From positions 1 to 64,000 of the forward strand of contig JAUCBJ010008070.1 of assembly GCA_032718475.1 (NCBI GenBank): DNA of 64,000 nucleotides, in the 5' to 3' direction. The DNA comes from Nemertoderma westbladi. Taxonomy: Eukaryota; Xenacoelomorpha; Nemertodermatida; Nemertodermatidae. Below are positions 1-11,228 of this stretch, piece after piece (position 1 is the stretch's first letter; the number at the start of each line of letters is the position of its first letter). The position numbers and the translations under genes are program-made. The notes beneath the pieces are model-generated. The model saw only the letters and a program-made list of their open reading frames with translations, was not told the DNA's origin and did no database searches.

Positions 1-559
1 ATATATATTTATTTATATAGCGCCAAATTTACATAATATACGTACTCTAAGGCGCTGACAACACATAGTACACAGTAATTAATAGTTCGTGACTGCAATA
101 GCAATAGTTATGAAATAAAAAATCAACTAAAATAATGTAGTAATTAAAAACCAACAATAAAAACATCATAAAATATAGTAAAAACAAACAATAAAAACGA
201 TCATCGTAAATATTGTAGCATATAGTAAAAAATAAACAATAAAACAAAAAAAACGATCAACGCAAGCATTCCAGTGCGGGTTAAATTAAAATGTAATTAA
301 TGGCAGAATAGAATATAATGGCAGTGATAATGAATTAAAATTAATAGTAAAAACAAACAATAAAAACAACTGTTATGGTGGACTTTTTAAGATTTAAAAT
401 ATATTGATGTTAAAAACAATCGTGTATACATCCAGTACTTAAGTTAAAATTAAATTTAAAATTGAAAGTAATTAATTAAAAAATGTCAGTCGTCCATAAA
501 AACAAATAAATAATGTTTAGTTTAGATTTAACTTCATAGGCACAGCGTAATATAGGACA

Positions 560-3500
560 CTAGTTTACGTGGTATTCCAGATTGTACAGGTGAGTTTTTA
601 GACGTTTCTTAAAAATGCCCACATTCGATGATTCGCGTATGGCCGGAGGCAATGCGTTCCATACAGTTGGAGCAGCAATGGAGAACGATCGCCTACCATA
701 ATGTTCCGTATTGTAGCGAGGGGCCACGAGTAAACCCAGCCCGCTGGATCGCATCTCGCGGATGGGTACGTACGGAGTTAGTAAGTCGCTTAGATACTTC
801 GGGGCACAGTTATTTACGCATTTCCAAGTTAGCAAGGCAATTTTAAAGTCTATACGGCGAACTATAGGTAACCAGTGCAATGCTTTTAGGGTTGGAGTTA
901 TATGGTCCCTCTTCTTTACACCACATAGAAGTCGAGCCGCGGAGTTTTGAACGTACTGTAGTTTCTGAATGGATTTTTTTGGCAGACCGTAGTAGAGAGA
1001 ATTATTGGCGTCAAGCTTTGATGTTACAAGTGCGTGTATAAGTATTTCCATGTTTTGTTTGTTGACGTATCGCTTTATCTTTGAAAGATTCCTTAAATGG
1101 AAGAATGCCTCACGAACGGTGATTCCTATTTGCTTGCACATTGTAAGCTGAGAGTCTAATTCGAACCCGATATTGCGAACGTTTGGGCTGCACGATATTA
1201 TGTCGCTCCCAATGGTCAGTACTGGGGGGTCCTGCTGGATGCCGAACCTGGACTGCAATAACAGGACTTTAGTTTTATCGGAATTCATTTTTAAGTAGTT
1301 TTTATCCATCCACTCCAGCACATCCACGAGGCAACTCTCAGTTACTTTTACAGCGCTGTTTAATTCAATTGGCTTGAAAATCAAATATAATTGGGTATCA
1401 TCCGCGTAGAAATGACAATGTAGACCATGCCGCTTTATTACAGCTGATAGTGAACGCGTGTATACCGTAAACAGAATCGGACCCAATACCGAACCCTGTG
1501 GTAGTCCATAGCGGAGGTGCTTTGCGATGGAATATGTATTCCCAATACGCACCTGTTGCGAGCGCTCCGATAGATATGATACGAACCATTTAAGGGCGAC
1601 GCCATCAATGCCAATGTCGTGTTTAAGTATCTGCAATAGTTTGCTATGTTCAACCGTGTCGAATGCCGCGCTTAAATCAAGTGTGATAAACAAACACACC
1701 GAACCATCGTCAATTCCACGAAGTACCGTATCAGCAACAGATAACAAAGCAGTTTCCGTACCGTGTAATGGGCGGTAGGCACTCTGGTAGGGTTCATGCA
1801 GACCGTTCAGATTCATGTGGTGCTTTAACTGCTCTACCACCACCTTCTCAGTTAATTTGGAAATGTACAGTAAGTTCGAAACCGGTCTAAAGTGATTGAG
1901 TATTTCCGGGTCTAATCGCAATTTCTTTAGTATTGGTGTGAGAATTGCTTCTTTGAAACGCGAAGCCACAGTTCCAGTTCGTAAAGATAAGTTAATTATC
2001 AATGTAATGACCATCAATAGTGGTTTTAAGGACATCTTTAGTATGCTGGTTGGAATCGGGTCACGTGGACTTGATTTTGACTTCGAGTCGCTTATCAGTT
2101 TTTCAACGCCGTCGCTCGTTACGTCACAAAATTTGTGAAGGACCGGTGCTGGAGGCGTCCCGGACGGCGCGGGAGGCACCCCGGACGGCTTCCCGGACGG
2201 TGCGGGAGGCGTCCCGGACGGCGCCCCGGATGGCGCAGGAGGTACCCTGGTCGGAGCGAGAGGCGCCCTGGATGACGTGGGAGGCGTCCCTGACGGTCCT
2301 TGAGGCGTCCCGGACGGCGCGGGAGGCGTACCAGATGGCCTGGGAGGCGACCCGCATGGCGTGGGTGTAGGCACCCCGGACGGCGCGGGCAGCACCCCAG
2401 ACGGCGAGGGAGGCGTCCCGGATGGCGTGGGAGGCGTCCCGGATGGCCTGGGAGGCGACCCGCATGGCGTGGGTGGAGGCACCCCGGACGGCGCGGGCAG
2501 CACCCCAGACGGCGAGGGAGGCGTCCCGGATGGCGTGGGAGGCGTCCCGGATGGCGTCCCGGATGACGTCCCATTGTGGTTTAGACCATCTCGAATAGAT
2601 TTAATCTTATTATCGAAGTAGTTTACAAATCTGTTAGCTAATTCCAATTCAGAATTATGTCTCGGTAATATAACCTTATTTCCTCTGTGTAAAACTTTAT
2701 TGACGACTTTAAATAGTGTTTTTAGGTCCTCTGAATTGTTCTTGATTATCCCGCTATAATATTGTTCCTTAGCCGTTGAGATGGCCGCCGCTACCTTGTA
2801 ACATTGGTTTCTGTATTCCAAGAGGTCAACATGCAGTTTCGTTGTCCGATATTTGCGCTCCAATCGGCGTCTAGTTCTCTTCTCATTGGCTATTGACTCG
2901 GTATACCATGGTGCCATTGGACGCTCAATTACTGTCTTCGTTACCAATGGTGCATGTCTATCCAGTAGTGATAATAGTGTTTTGTCATAGAGTTCTACCA
3001 GTTGGTCAACGTCATGCGGTAGTGGGTTTACACATAATGCTGATGTTTCGATATCTGAAATCAAGTTGCCCATGTTTATACGGCTCAGTTTCCTGTGCGA
3101 AATAATCTTTTTTACCGCAATAGGTTTTGGTAGTGATATATCAAAACATATTAAGTAGTGATCCGAGATACCGATGTCACACACCCGTATATCCTTAATT
3201 ATATCGATATCGTCTTTGTGCATCAACACCAAATCTATGGTATCTATGGTATCTACGTATGCTAACAGATCCCGTCTGCATCTAATGTCCCAATTGGTGT
3301 GCTGTACGTGTGCTAACAGATCCCGTCTGCATCTAATGTCCCAATTGGTGTGCTGTACGTGTGCTAACAGATCCCGTCTGCATCTAATGTCCCAATTGGT
3401 GTGCTGTACGTATGCTAACAGATCCCGTCTGCATCTAATGTCCCAATTGGTGTGCTGTACGTGTGCTAACAGATCCCGTCTGCATCTAATGTCCCAATTG

Positions 3501-4192
3501 GTGTGCTGTACGTATGCTAACAGATCCCGTCTGCATCTAATGTCCCAATTGGTGTGCTGTACGTATGCTAACAGATCCCGTCTGCATCTAATGTCCCAAT
3601 TGGTGTGCTGTACGTATGCTAACAGATCCCGTCTGCATCTAATGTCCCAATTGGTGTGCTGTACGTGTGCTAACAGATCCCGTCTGCATCTAATGTCCCA
3701 ATTGGTGTGCTGTACGTGTGCTAACAGAACCCTTCTGCATCTAATGTCCCAAGTGGTGTGCTGTACGTGTGCTAACAGATCCCGTCTGCATCTAATGTCC
3801 CAATTGGTGTGCTGTACGTATGCTAACAGATCCCGTCTGCATCTAATGTCCCAATTGGTGTGCTGTACGTGTGCTAACAGATCCCGTCTGCATCTAATGT
3901 CCCAATTGGTGTGCTGTACGTGTGCTAACAGAACCCTTCTGCATCTAATGTCCCAAGTGGTGTGCTGTACGTGTGCTAACAGATCCCGTCTGCATCTAAT
4001 GTCCCAATTGGTGTGCTGTACGTATGCTAACAGATCCCGTCTGCATCTAATGTCCCAATTGGTGTGCTGTACGTGTGCTAACAGATCCCGTCTGCATCTA
4101 ATGTCCCAATTGGTGTGCTGTATGTATGCTAACAGAACCCTTCTGCATCTAATGTCCCAAGTGGTGTGCTGTACGTATGCTAACAATGCCAT
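560..4192 (-). CDS. LINE ORF2: endonuclease C-terminus, Pro-rich linker, reverse transcriptase
   Basis: This is an open frame of 1210 codons. Residues 1-315 are about 18 copies of a 17-residue repeat containing WDIRCRR. Residues ~316-352 are the end of an endonuclease/exonuclease/phosphatase domain, with the conserved GISDH motif. A second repeat (~539-682) is rich in PSGTPP. The reverse transcriptase follows: motif A FITLDLSAAFDTVEH (~830), motif B LPQGSVLGP, and an intact catalytic FYADD (~927). The C-terminus has the family-typical SIAAPTVWNALP block and ends in YNLEYHVN. The RT looks undamaged, yet the endonuclease catalytic N-terminus is absent, so autonomous activity is unlikely. The annotated start is simply the first ATG in the repeat and is probably not native. 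Confidence 0.85.
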   Translation of the reverse strand: MALLAYVQHTTWDIRCRRVLLAYIQHTNWDIRCRRDLLAHVQHTNWDIRCRRDLLAYVQHTNWDIRCRRDLLAHVQHTTWDIRCRRVLLAHVQHTNWDIRCRRDLLAHVQHTNWDIRCRRDLLAYVQHTNWDIRCRRDLLAHVQHTTWDIRCRRVLLAHVQHTNWDIRCRRDLLAHVQHTNWDIRCRRDLLAYVQHTNWDIRCRRDLLAYVQHTNWDIRCRRDLLAYVQHTNWDIRCRRDLLAHVQHTNWDIRCRRDLLAYVQHTNWDIRCRRDLLAHVQHTNWDIRCRRDLLAHVQHTNWDIRCRRDLLAYVDTIDTIDLVLMHKDDIDIIKDIRVCDIGISDHYLICFDISLPKPIAVKKIISHRKLSRINMGNLISDIETSALCVNPLPHDVDQLVELYDKTLLSLLDRHAPLVTKTVIERPMAPWYTESIANEKRTRRRLERKYRTTKLHVDLLEYRNQCYKVAAAISTAKEQYYSGIIKNNSEDLKTLFKVVNKVLHRGNKVILPRHNSELELANRFVNYFDNKIKSIRDGLNHNGTSSGTPSGTPPTPSGTPPSPSGVLPAPSGVPPPTPCGSPPRPSGTPPTPSGTPPSPSGVLPAPSGVPTPTPCGSPPRPSGTPPAPSGTPQGPSGTPPTSSRAPLAPTRVPPAPSGAPSGTPPAPSGKPSGVPPAPSGTPPAPVLHKFCDVTSDGVEKLISDSKSKSSPRDPIPTSILKMSLKPLLMVITLIINLSLRTGTVASRFKEAILTPILKKLRLDPEILNHFRPVSNLLYISKLTEKVVVEQLKHHMNLNGLHEPYQSAYRPLHGTETALLSVADTVLRGIDDGSVCLFITLDLSAAFDTVEHSKLLQILKHDIGIDGVALKWFVSYLSERSQQVRIGNTYSIAKHLRYGLPQGSVLGPILFTVYTRSLSAVIKRHGLHCHFYADDTQLYLIFKPIELNSAVKVTESCLVDVLEWMDKNYLKMNSDKTKVLLLQSRFGIQQDPPVLTIGSDIISCSPNVRNIGFELDSQLTMCKQIGITVREAFFHLRNLSKIKRYVNKQNMEILIHALVTSKLDANNSLYYGLPKKSIQKLQYVQNSAARLLCGVKKRDHITPTLKALHWLPIVRRIDFKIALLTWKCVNNCAPKYLSDLLTPYVPIREMRSSGLGLLVAPRYNTEHYGRRSFSIAAPTVWNALPPAIRESSNVGIFKKRLKTHLYNLEYHVN
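2140..2575 (-). repeat. GC-rich ~21-bp in-frame minisatellite (PSGTPP linker)
   Basis: Roughly 20 units of about 21-24 bp, containing GGAGGCGTCCCGGA on the + strand, encode a Pro/Ser/Gly/Thr linker in the LINE ORF. The linker lies between the endonuclease remnant and the RT. A block of about 100 bp inside it is itself duplicated (around 2341-2440 and 2440-2545). All units preserve the frame. Confidence 0.9.
3240..4190 (-). repeat. 51-bp in-frame minisatellite within the LINE ORF
   Basis: About 18 tandem copies of a 51-bp unit (17 codons) contain ACAGATCCCGTCTGCATC on the + strand. Units differ at a few sites: CGTATG/CGTGTG, and ACAGATCCCG versus ACAGAACCCT. Because 51 is a multiple of three, the array stays open on both strands. 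It occupies the place of most of the endonuclease domain. Confidence 0.95.
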
Positions 4193-4215
4193 CGTCTGTT
4201 GGCTAATTAGTTAGC

Positions 4216-4874
4216 AATGCATACGATTTTACATATTACGATATTAAACTTTAAACAAATTCGTTGACTCTTATTGGCTTTCCTGAGCACTCAGGGAATA
4301 TTGACATGGGCCTGAGTTTCCTCTCGGGAGTATAATAGTTCTGGGGGGACCACACTGGAAATAAGTCAGTAAGTCATCAGACTTTGTGCGTAATCCCTTA
4401 ACGGCCGAAGAAAATTTGCTTTACTTTACTTTACCTTAGTGTAGTTGTTTATACTATTAGTTTATACTTATATGAACAATAAGGTATGAAACCACAAACG
4501 AGTACAGTATGTTCCTACTTCCTACCCCTACCATTCCTTGCTGCATTAGCTGCATACCAGTATGCCTGTACTGTACATTATGCCACATGAGGCTATGTAT
4601 CCCAGCAACCCCTTCCCCTATTGGCTATTTACCTAACTGACAGTACCTTGTACAATTATATATCTTTCTTCTGATTGGTTAGGATCAGATGCGGTCAGAT
4701 CAGATAAGGACAGACGTTTTATTCTACCTCTTCTGCTACTAATATATTTACTTGCGATTTGTGCAATTTTATTTATGTCAATCTAATTTGATTTTTATTA
4801 AATAAATGAAAAGTTCAGCCTCTTACTCAGGAACCTGCTTTCCAGTAGTAATGACTTGTTATTGTATTTCCTAG
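4216..4874. other. Unique-looking intronic sequence
   Basis: I see no gene, RNA or clear element here. The stretch from ~4280 to 4430 (hairpin-like CCTGAGCACTCAGG, then GGGGACCACACTGG and a CTTTACTTTACTTTACC run) may be a degraded retroelement end, but I cannot classify it. The last ~20 bases form the polypyrimidine tract of the following exon's acceptor. Confidence 0.4.
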
Positions 4875-5026
4875 GGTTACAAAGTCATTCCAGAAGGATC
4901 AGCTTCCAATAGGATTTGGCGTTGCAGTACAGAGCCGACTGCTGCTGTTTGCGGTGTTTATAAGATTTGGGTGTCTCACAGTATGAGACGATGTGGTATA
5001 GCTACGCGGTTATTAGACTGTCTGAG
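4875..5026 (+). CDS. ESCO1/ESCO2-like N-acetyltransferase, penultimate coding exon
   Basis: This 152-nt exon has acceptor ...TATTTCCTAG at 4874 and donor GTTAGT at 5027. It encodes 50 codons plus two bases. The peptide contains IWRCSTEPTAAVCGVYKIWV, then the acetyl-CoA-binding pattern R-R-C-G-I-A, and ends in LLDCL. These match the catalytic acetyltransferase domain of Eco1/ESCO proteins, which acetylate cohesin SMC3 in the nucleus to establish sister-chromatid cohesion. The trailing AG joins the G of the last exon at 20678 to make Arg, giving the R-S-N-F junction typical of the family. Upstream exons, including the zinc finger, are not visible in the window. The next intron is 15.65 kb of satellite. 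Whether this corresponds to ESCO1 or ESCO2 is undetermined. Confidence 0.9.
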
Positions 5027-5051
5027 GTTAGTATCTCCTCTATTATTAATG

Positions 5052-5261
5052 TACACTTATTATAGGAAGGGATCTAGGGGTCTTAACCTCGAATGATAAG
5101 TTTATTTTACCGAAAATAACTTATCTGTTATTGGCGCAATTGTAGGACTAATCCCATCACATGTGTACTTTTTAACCGGGTAGTGTACAAATTTAGGAAT
5201 CGCGTAATTTTTCTTGAAATTAATATCTCATATCTCTCCTGACCAATGTACGCGTTTCGAC
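5052..5261 (-). mobile_element. 5'-truncated copy of the hammerhead element, with 12-bp TSD
   Basis: On the minus strand this 210-bp segment aligns with the unit arrayed at 23054-24342. It begins inside the ribozyme (GTCGAAACGCGTAC) and ends ...ATAATAAGTGTA, matching the ...ATAATAAAATGTA end of the array. It is flanked by direct repeats CTATTATTAATG at 5040-5051 and 5262-5273. The perfect 12-bp duplication, 5' truncation and shared 3' end indicate target-primed reverse transcription of an RNA copy. It lies 25 bp inside the ESCO-like intron. Confidence 0.85.
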
Positions 5262-5400
5262 CTATTATTAATGGCCTCTACGTTTAATTGTTCTTGTAGT
5301 TACTTAGCAATGTTATTATTACATATTTTGTATTATTTAGTTACACTTTCTCACTAAATATGTATTATTTAGATACACTTTCTCACTAAATATGTATTAG

Positions 5401-8400
5401 AACCATATATCCGACTCTGTATAGCCTCCCATGGGCCACCCGGTCCCCTGAACCATCTATACGAGTCTGTGTAACCTCCCATGGACCACCCGATCCCCAG
5501 AACCATCTATCCGACTCTGTATAACCTCCCATGGACCACGTGGTCCCCGGAACCATCTATCCGACTCTGTATAACCTCCCATGGACCACGTGGTCCCCGG
5601 AACCATCTATCCGACTCTGTATAACCTCCCATGGACCAACCGGTCCCCTGAACCATCTATACGAGTCTGTGTAACCTCCCATGGACCACGCGGTCCCTGG
5701 AACTGGAACCATCTATCCGACTCTGTATAACCTCCCATGGACCACGTGGTCCCCGGAACCATCTATCCGACTCTGTATAACCTCCCATGGACCACGTGGT
5801 CCCCGGAACCATCTATCCGACTCTGTATAACCTCCCATGGACCAACCGGTCCCCTGAACCATCTATACGAGTCTGTGTAACCTCCCATGGACCACCCGAT
5901 CCCCAGAACCATCTATCCGACTCTGTATAACCTCCCATGGACCACGTGGTCCCCGGAACCATCTATCCGACTCTGTATAACCTCCCATGGACCACGTGGT
6001 CCCCGGAACCATCTATCCGACTCTGTATAACCTCCCATGGACCAACCGGTCCCCTGAACCATCTATACGAGTCTGTGTAACCTCCCATGGACCACCCGAT
6101 CCCCAGAACCATCTATCCGACTCTGTATAACCTCCCATGGACCACGTGGTCCCCGGAACCATCTATCCGACTCTGTATAACCTCCCATGGACCACCCAGT
6201 CCCCGGAACCATCTATCCGACTCTGTATAACCTCCCATGGGCCACCCGATCCCCAGAACCATCTATCCGACTCTGTATAACCTCCCATGGACCACGTGGT
6301 CCCCGGAACCATCTACCCGACTCTGTTTAACCTCCCATGGACCACCCAGTCCCCGGAACCATCTATCCGACTCTGTATCACCTCCCATGGTCCACCCGGT
6401 CCCTGGAACCATCTATCTGACTCTGTATAACCTCCCATGGACCACCCGGTCCCTGGAACCATCTATCTGACTCTGTATCACCTCCCATGGTCCACCCGGT
6501 CCCTGGAACCATCTACCCGACTCTGTTTAACCTCCCATGGGCCACCCGGTTCCCTGAACCATCTACCCGACTCTGTTTAACCTCCCATGGGCCACCCGGT
6601 CCCTGGAACTGGAACCATCTATCCGACTCTGTATAACCTCCCATGGACCACCCGGTCCCTGGAACTGGAACCATCTATCCGACTCTGTATAACCTCCCAT
6701 GGACCACCCGGTCCCTGGAACCATCTACCCGACTCTGTTTAACCTCCCATGGGCCACCCGGTCCCTGGAACTGGAACCATCTATCCGACTCTGTATAACC
6801 TCCCATGGACCACCCGGTCCCTGGAACTGGAACCATCTATCCGACTCTGTTTAACCTCCCATGGACCACCCGGTCCCTGGAACTGGAACCATCTATCCGA
6901 CTCTGTTTAACCTCCCATGGACCACCCGGTCCCTGGAACTGGAACCATCTATCCGACTCTGTATAACCTCCCATGGACCACGTGGTCCCCGGAACCATCT
7001 ATCCGACTCTGTATAACCTCCCATGGACCACGTGGTCCCCGGAACCATCTACCCGACTCTGTTTAACCTCCCATGGACCACGTGGTCCCCGGAACCATCT
7101 ATCCGACTCTGTATAACCTCCCATGGTCCATCCGGTCCCTGGAACCATCTATCTGACTCTGTATAACCTCCCATGGACCACCCAATCCCCGAAACCATCT
7201 ATCCGACTCTGTATAACCTCCCATGGGCCACCCGGTCCCTGGAACTGGAACCATCTACCCGACTCTGTATAACCACCCGGTCCCCGGAACCATCTATCCG
7301 ACTCTGTATAACCTCCCATGGACCACCCAGTCCCCGGAACCATCTATCCGACTCTGTATAACCTCCCATGGGCCACCCGATCCCCAGAACCATCTATCCG
7401 ACTCTGTATAACCTCCCATGGACCACGTGGTCCCCGGAACCATCTACCCGACTCTGTTTAACCTCCCATGGACCACCCAGTCCCCGGAACCATCTATCCG
7501 ACTCTGTATCACCTCCCATGGTCCACCCGGTCCCTGGAACCATCTATCTGACTCTGTATAACCTCCCATGGACCACCCGGTCCCTGGAACCATCTACCCG
7601 ACTCTGTTTAACCTCCCATGGACCACCCAGTCCCCGGAACCATCTATCCGACTCTGTATAACCTCCCATGGGCCACCCGATCCCCAGAACCATCTATCCG
7701 ACTCTGTATAACCTCCCATGGACCACGTGGTCCCCGGAACCATCTACCCGACTCTGTTTAACCTCCCATGGACCACCCAGTCCCCGGAACCATCTATCCG
7801 ACTCTGTATCACCTCCCATGGTCCACCCGGTCCCTGGAACCATCTATCTGACTCTGTATAACCTCCCATGGACCACCCGGTCCCTGGAACCATCTACCCG
7901 ACTCTGTATAACCTCCCATGGGCCACCCGGTCCCCGGAACCAGCTATCTGACTCTGTATAACCGCCCATGGACCACCCAATCCCCGAAGCCATCTACCCG
8001 ACTCTGTATAACCTCCCATGGGCCACCCGGTCCCCGGAACTGGAACCATCTACCCGACTCTGTATAACCTCCCATGGGCCACCACCCGGTCCCTGGAACT
8101 GGAACCATCTATCCGACTCTGTATCACCTCCCATGGTCCACCCGGTCCCTGGAACCAGCTATCTGACTCTGTATAACCGCCCATGGACCACCCAATCCCC
8201 GAAACCATCTACCCGACTCTGTATAACCTCCCATGGGCCACCCGGTCCCTGGAACTGGAACCATCTATCCGACTCTGTATTACCCTCCCATGGACCACCC
8301 AGTCCCCGGAACCATCTATCCGACTATGTATAATTGTATAACCTCCCATTGTGGCCTCCTGGTCCCCTGAACCATCTATCCGACTCTGTATAATCTTGCA

Positions 8401-8460
8401 TGGACCACCCGGTCGTCCGGAACCATCTATCCGACTCTGTATGACTTCCCATGGACCTTC
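5401..8460. repeat. 50-bp satellite block, module 1 (~60 copies)
   Basis: Monomers of 50 bp contain ATCTATCCGACTCTGTATAA and CCTCCCATGGACCAC. The CCATGG gives an NcoI site in most units. Some units carry an extra 6 bp (AACTGGAACC variant), giving 56 bp. Variant families (CACGTGG, CACCCAG, CACCCGG) occur in runs, and a ~300-bp block around 7370-7660 is repeated at ~7670-7960, showing local higher-order duplication. Confidence 0.95.
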
Positions 8461-8909
8461 CGGTACATTATCCGGCGGGCCCTGGGAGGTCATTCAGAGG
8501 TGGGTAGTTGTCGCAGCAAATAATACCATTTACCCAATATTGTAGTTGTAGGCGGTGGTGTTTACTGAGTAATCAGGTTGGAGATGCAGCAACATCTCTT
8601 TCCATCTTATTTCACCTCCGCCTCCACAACACCTCCACTGCCACCACACCTCAAACGCCACAACACCTCCACCGCCACTATACCCCACCCATCCCACCAC
8701 CTTCTATATGACACCAGTAGACTAATATTTACTTGTGATCTCTATTACTGTATGACGTACTTAATTGTTCGGTATGATGTCATATTCTGGAATTTCATTC
8801 ATAACAATTATTTATTTATCGCTATTGATAGATACCTTGCTGCGGCATGTTGTATGTATACTTTCTCACTAAATGTAAAAAAAATTTTTTTTATAAGTGA
8901 AATATTCAG
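8461..8909. repeat. Spacer of composite satellite, copy 1
   Basis: A non-tandem ~450-bp block begins TCCGGCGGGCCCTGGGAGG and contains a CCACAACACCTCCAC-rich pyrimidine/adenine stretch. It ends near a GTGAAATATTCAGTGATACC motif before the 32-bp array. It is repeated in modules 2, 3 and 4 (~11326, ~13681, ~17781). No ORF or RNA motif is recognised. Confidence 0.85.
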
Positions 8910-11228
8910 TGATACCTTCTCACTAAGTATGTATTATTTAGTTACACTTTTTTACTAAATATGTATTATTTAGTTACACTTTCTTTAACTAATTTGTATT
9001 ATTTAGTTACACTTTCTCACCATATATGTATTATTTAGATACACTTTCTCACTAAATATGTATTATTTAGATACACTTTCTCACTAAATATGTATTATTT
9101 AGTTACACTTTCTCACTCTTTCTCACTATATATGTATTATTTAGTTACACTTTCTCACTAAATATGCATTATTTAGTTACACTTTCTTACTAAATATGTA
9201 TTATTTAGTTACACTTTCTCACTAAATATGTATTATTTAGATACACTTTCTTTAACTAATACGTATTATTTAGTTACACTTTCTCACTCTTTCTCACTAA
9301 ATATGTATTATTTAGATATTATTTAGATACACTTTCTTTAACTAATATGTATTATTTAGTTACACTTTCTCACTATATATGTATTATTTAGTTACACTTT
9401 CTCACTAAATATGTATTATTTAGATACACTTTCTCACTAAATATGTATTATTTAGTTACACTTTCTCACTAAATATGTATTATTAAGATACACTTTCTCA
9501 CTAAATATGTATTATTTAGATACACTTTCTCACTAAATATGTATTATTTAGATACACTTTCTCACTAAATATGTATTATTTAGATACACTTTCTCACTAA
9601 ATATGTATTATTTAGATACACTTACTCACTAAATATGTATTATTAAGATACACTTTCTCACTAAATATGTATTATTAAGATACACTTTCTCACTAAATAT
9701 GTATTATTTAGATACACTTTCTCACTAAATATGTATTATTTAGATACACTTTCTCACTAAATATGTATTATTTAGATACACTTTCTCACTAAATATGTAT
9801 TATTTAGATACACTTTCTCACTAAATATGTATTATTTAGATACACTTACTCACTAAATATGTATTATTAAGATACACTTTCTCACTAAATATGTATTATT
9901 AAGATACACTTTCTCACTAAATATGTATTATTTAGATACACTTTCTCACTAAATATGTATTATTTAGTACTTTCTCACTAAATATGTGTTATTTAGATAC
10001 ACTTTCTCACTAAATATGTATTATTTAGATACACTTTCTCACTAAATATGTATTATTTAGATACACTTTCTCACTAAATATGTATTATTTAGTACTTTCT
10101 CACTAAATATGTGTTATTTAGATTCACTTTCTCACTAAATATGTATTATTTAGTTACACTTTCTCACTAAATATGTATTATTTAGATACACTTTCTCACT
10201 AAATATCTATTATTTAGTTACACTTTCTCACTAGATATGCATTATTTAGTTACACTTTCTCACTAAATATGTATTATTTAGATACACTTACTCACTAAAT
10301 ATGTATTATTAAGATACACTTTCTCACTAAATATGTATTATTAAGATACACTTTCTCACTAAATATGTATTATTTAGATACACTTTCTCACTAAATATGT
10401 ATTATTTAGTACTTTCTCACTAAATATGTGTTATTTAGATACACTTTCTCACTAAATATGTATTATTTAGATACACTTTCTCACTAAATATGTGTTATTT
10501 AGATACACTTTCTCACTAAATATGTATTATTTAGTTACACTTTCTCACTAAATATGTATTATTTAGTTACACTTTCTCACTAAATATGTATTATTTAGTT
10601 ACACTTTCTCACTAAATATGTATTATTTAGATACACTTTCTCACTAAATATCTATTATTTAGTTACACTTTCTCACTAAATATGTATTATTTAGTACTTT
10701 CTCACTAAATATGTGTTATTTAGATACACTTTCTCACTAAATATGTATTATTTAGTACTTTCTCACTAAATATGTGTTATTTAGATACACTTTCTCACTA
10801 AATATGTATTATTTAGATACACTTTCTCACTAAATATGTGTTATTTAGATACACTTTCTCACTAAATATGTATTATTTAGATACACTTTCTCACTAAATA
10901 TGTGTTATTTAGATACACTTTCTCACTAAATATGTATTATTTAGTTACACTTTCTCACTAAATATGTGTTATTTAGATACACTTTCTCACTAAATATGTG
11001 TTATTTAGATACACTTTCTCACTAAATATGTATTATTTAGATACACTTTCTCACTAAATATGTGTTATTTAGATACACTTTCTCACTAAATATGTATTAT
11101 TTAGTTACACTTTCTCACTAAATATGTATTATTTAGTTACACTTTCTCACTAAATATGTATTATTTAGTTACACTTTCTCACTAAATATGTATTATTTAG
11201 TTACACTTTCTCACTAAATATGTATTAG
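8910..11228. repeat. 32-bp satellite block, module 1 (~72 copies)
   Basis: The 32-bp AT-rich unit contains TATTATTTAG and ACTTTCTCACTAAATATG. Variants include TTAGATAC versus TTAGTTAC, TGTGTTATTTAG, and shortened TTTAGTACTTTCTC units that recur in register, indicating multi-unit amplification. Confidence 0.95.

Larger units (their letters stand above)
1..4215 (-). mobile_element. CR1-like LINE, 5' incomplete
   Basis: This is a non-LTR retrotransposon read on the minus strand. Its 3' end lies at the window edge, where the minus strand ends in GGCGCTATATAAAT followed by AT-rich sequence. The same terminal motif ends the unrelated-locus LINE fragment at 55633-56507, so both belong to one 3'-end family. 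About 0.55 kb of A/T-rich 3' UTR precedes the ORF stop at 560. The ORF contains the end of an endonuclease domain and a full reverse transcriptase, so the CR1/L2 group is the best fit. The 5' side is replaced by a 51-bp minisatellite, and no N-terminal endonuclease or ORF1 is visible. It probably sits in an upstream intron of the ESCO-like gene. Clade assignment is by motif only. Confidence 0.85.

Noticed and set aside
3174-4214. 346-codon + strand ORF
   Set aside because: It is the antisense reading of the 51-bp repeat inside the LINE ORF, with no non-repeat content.
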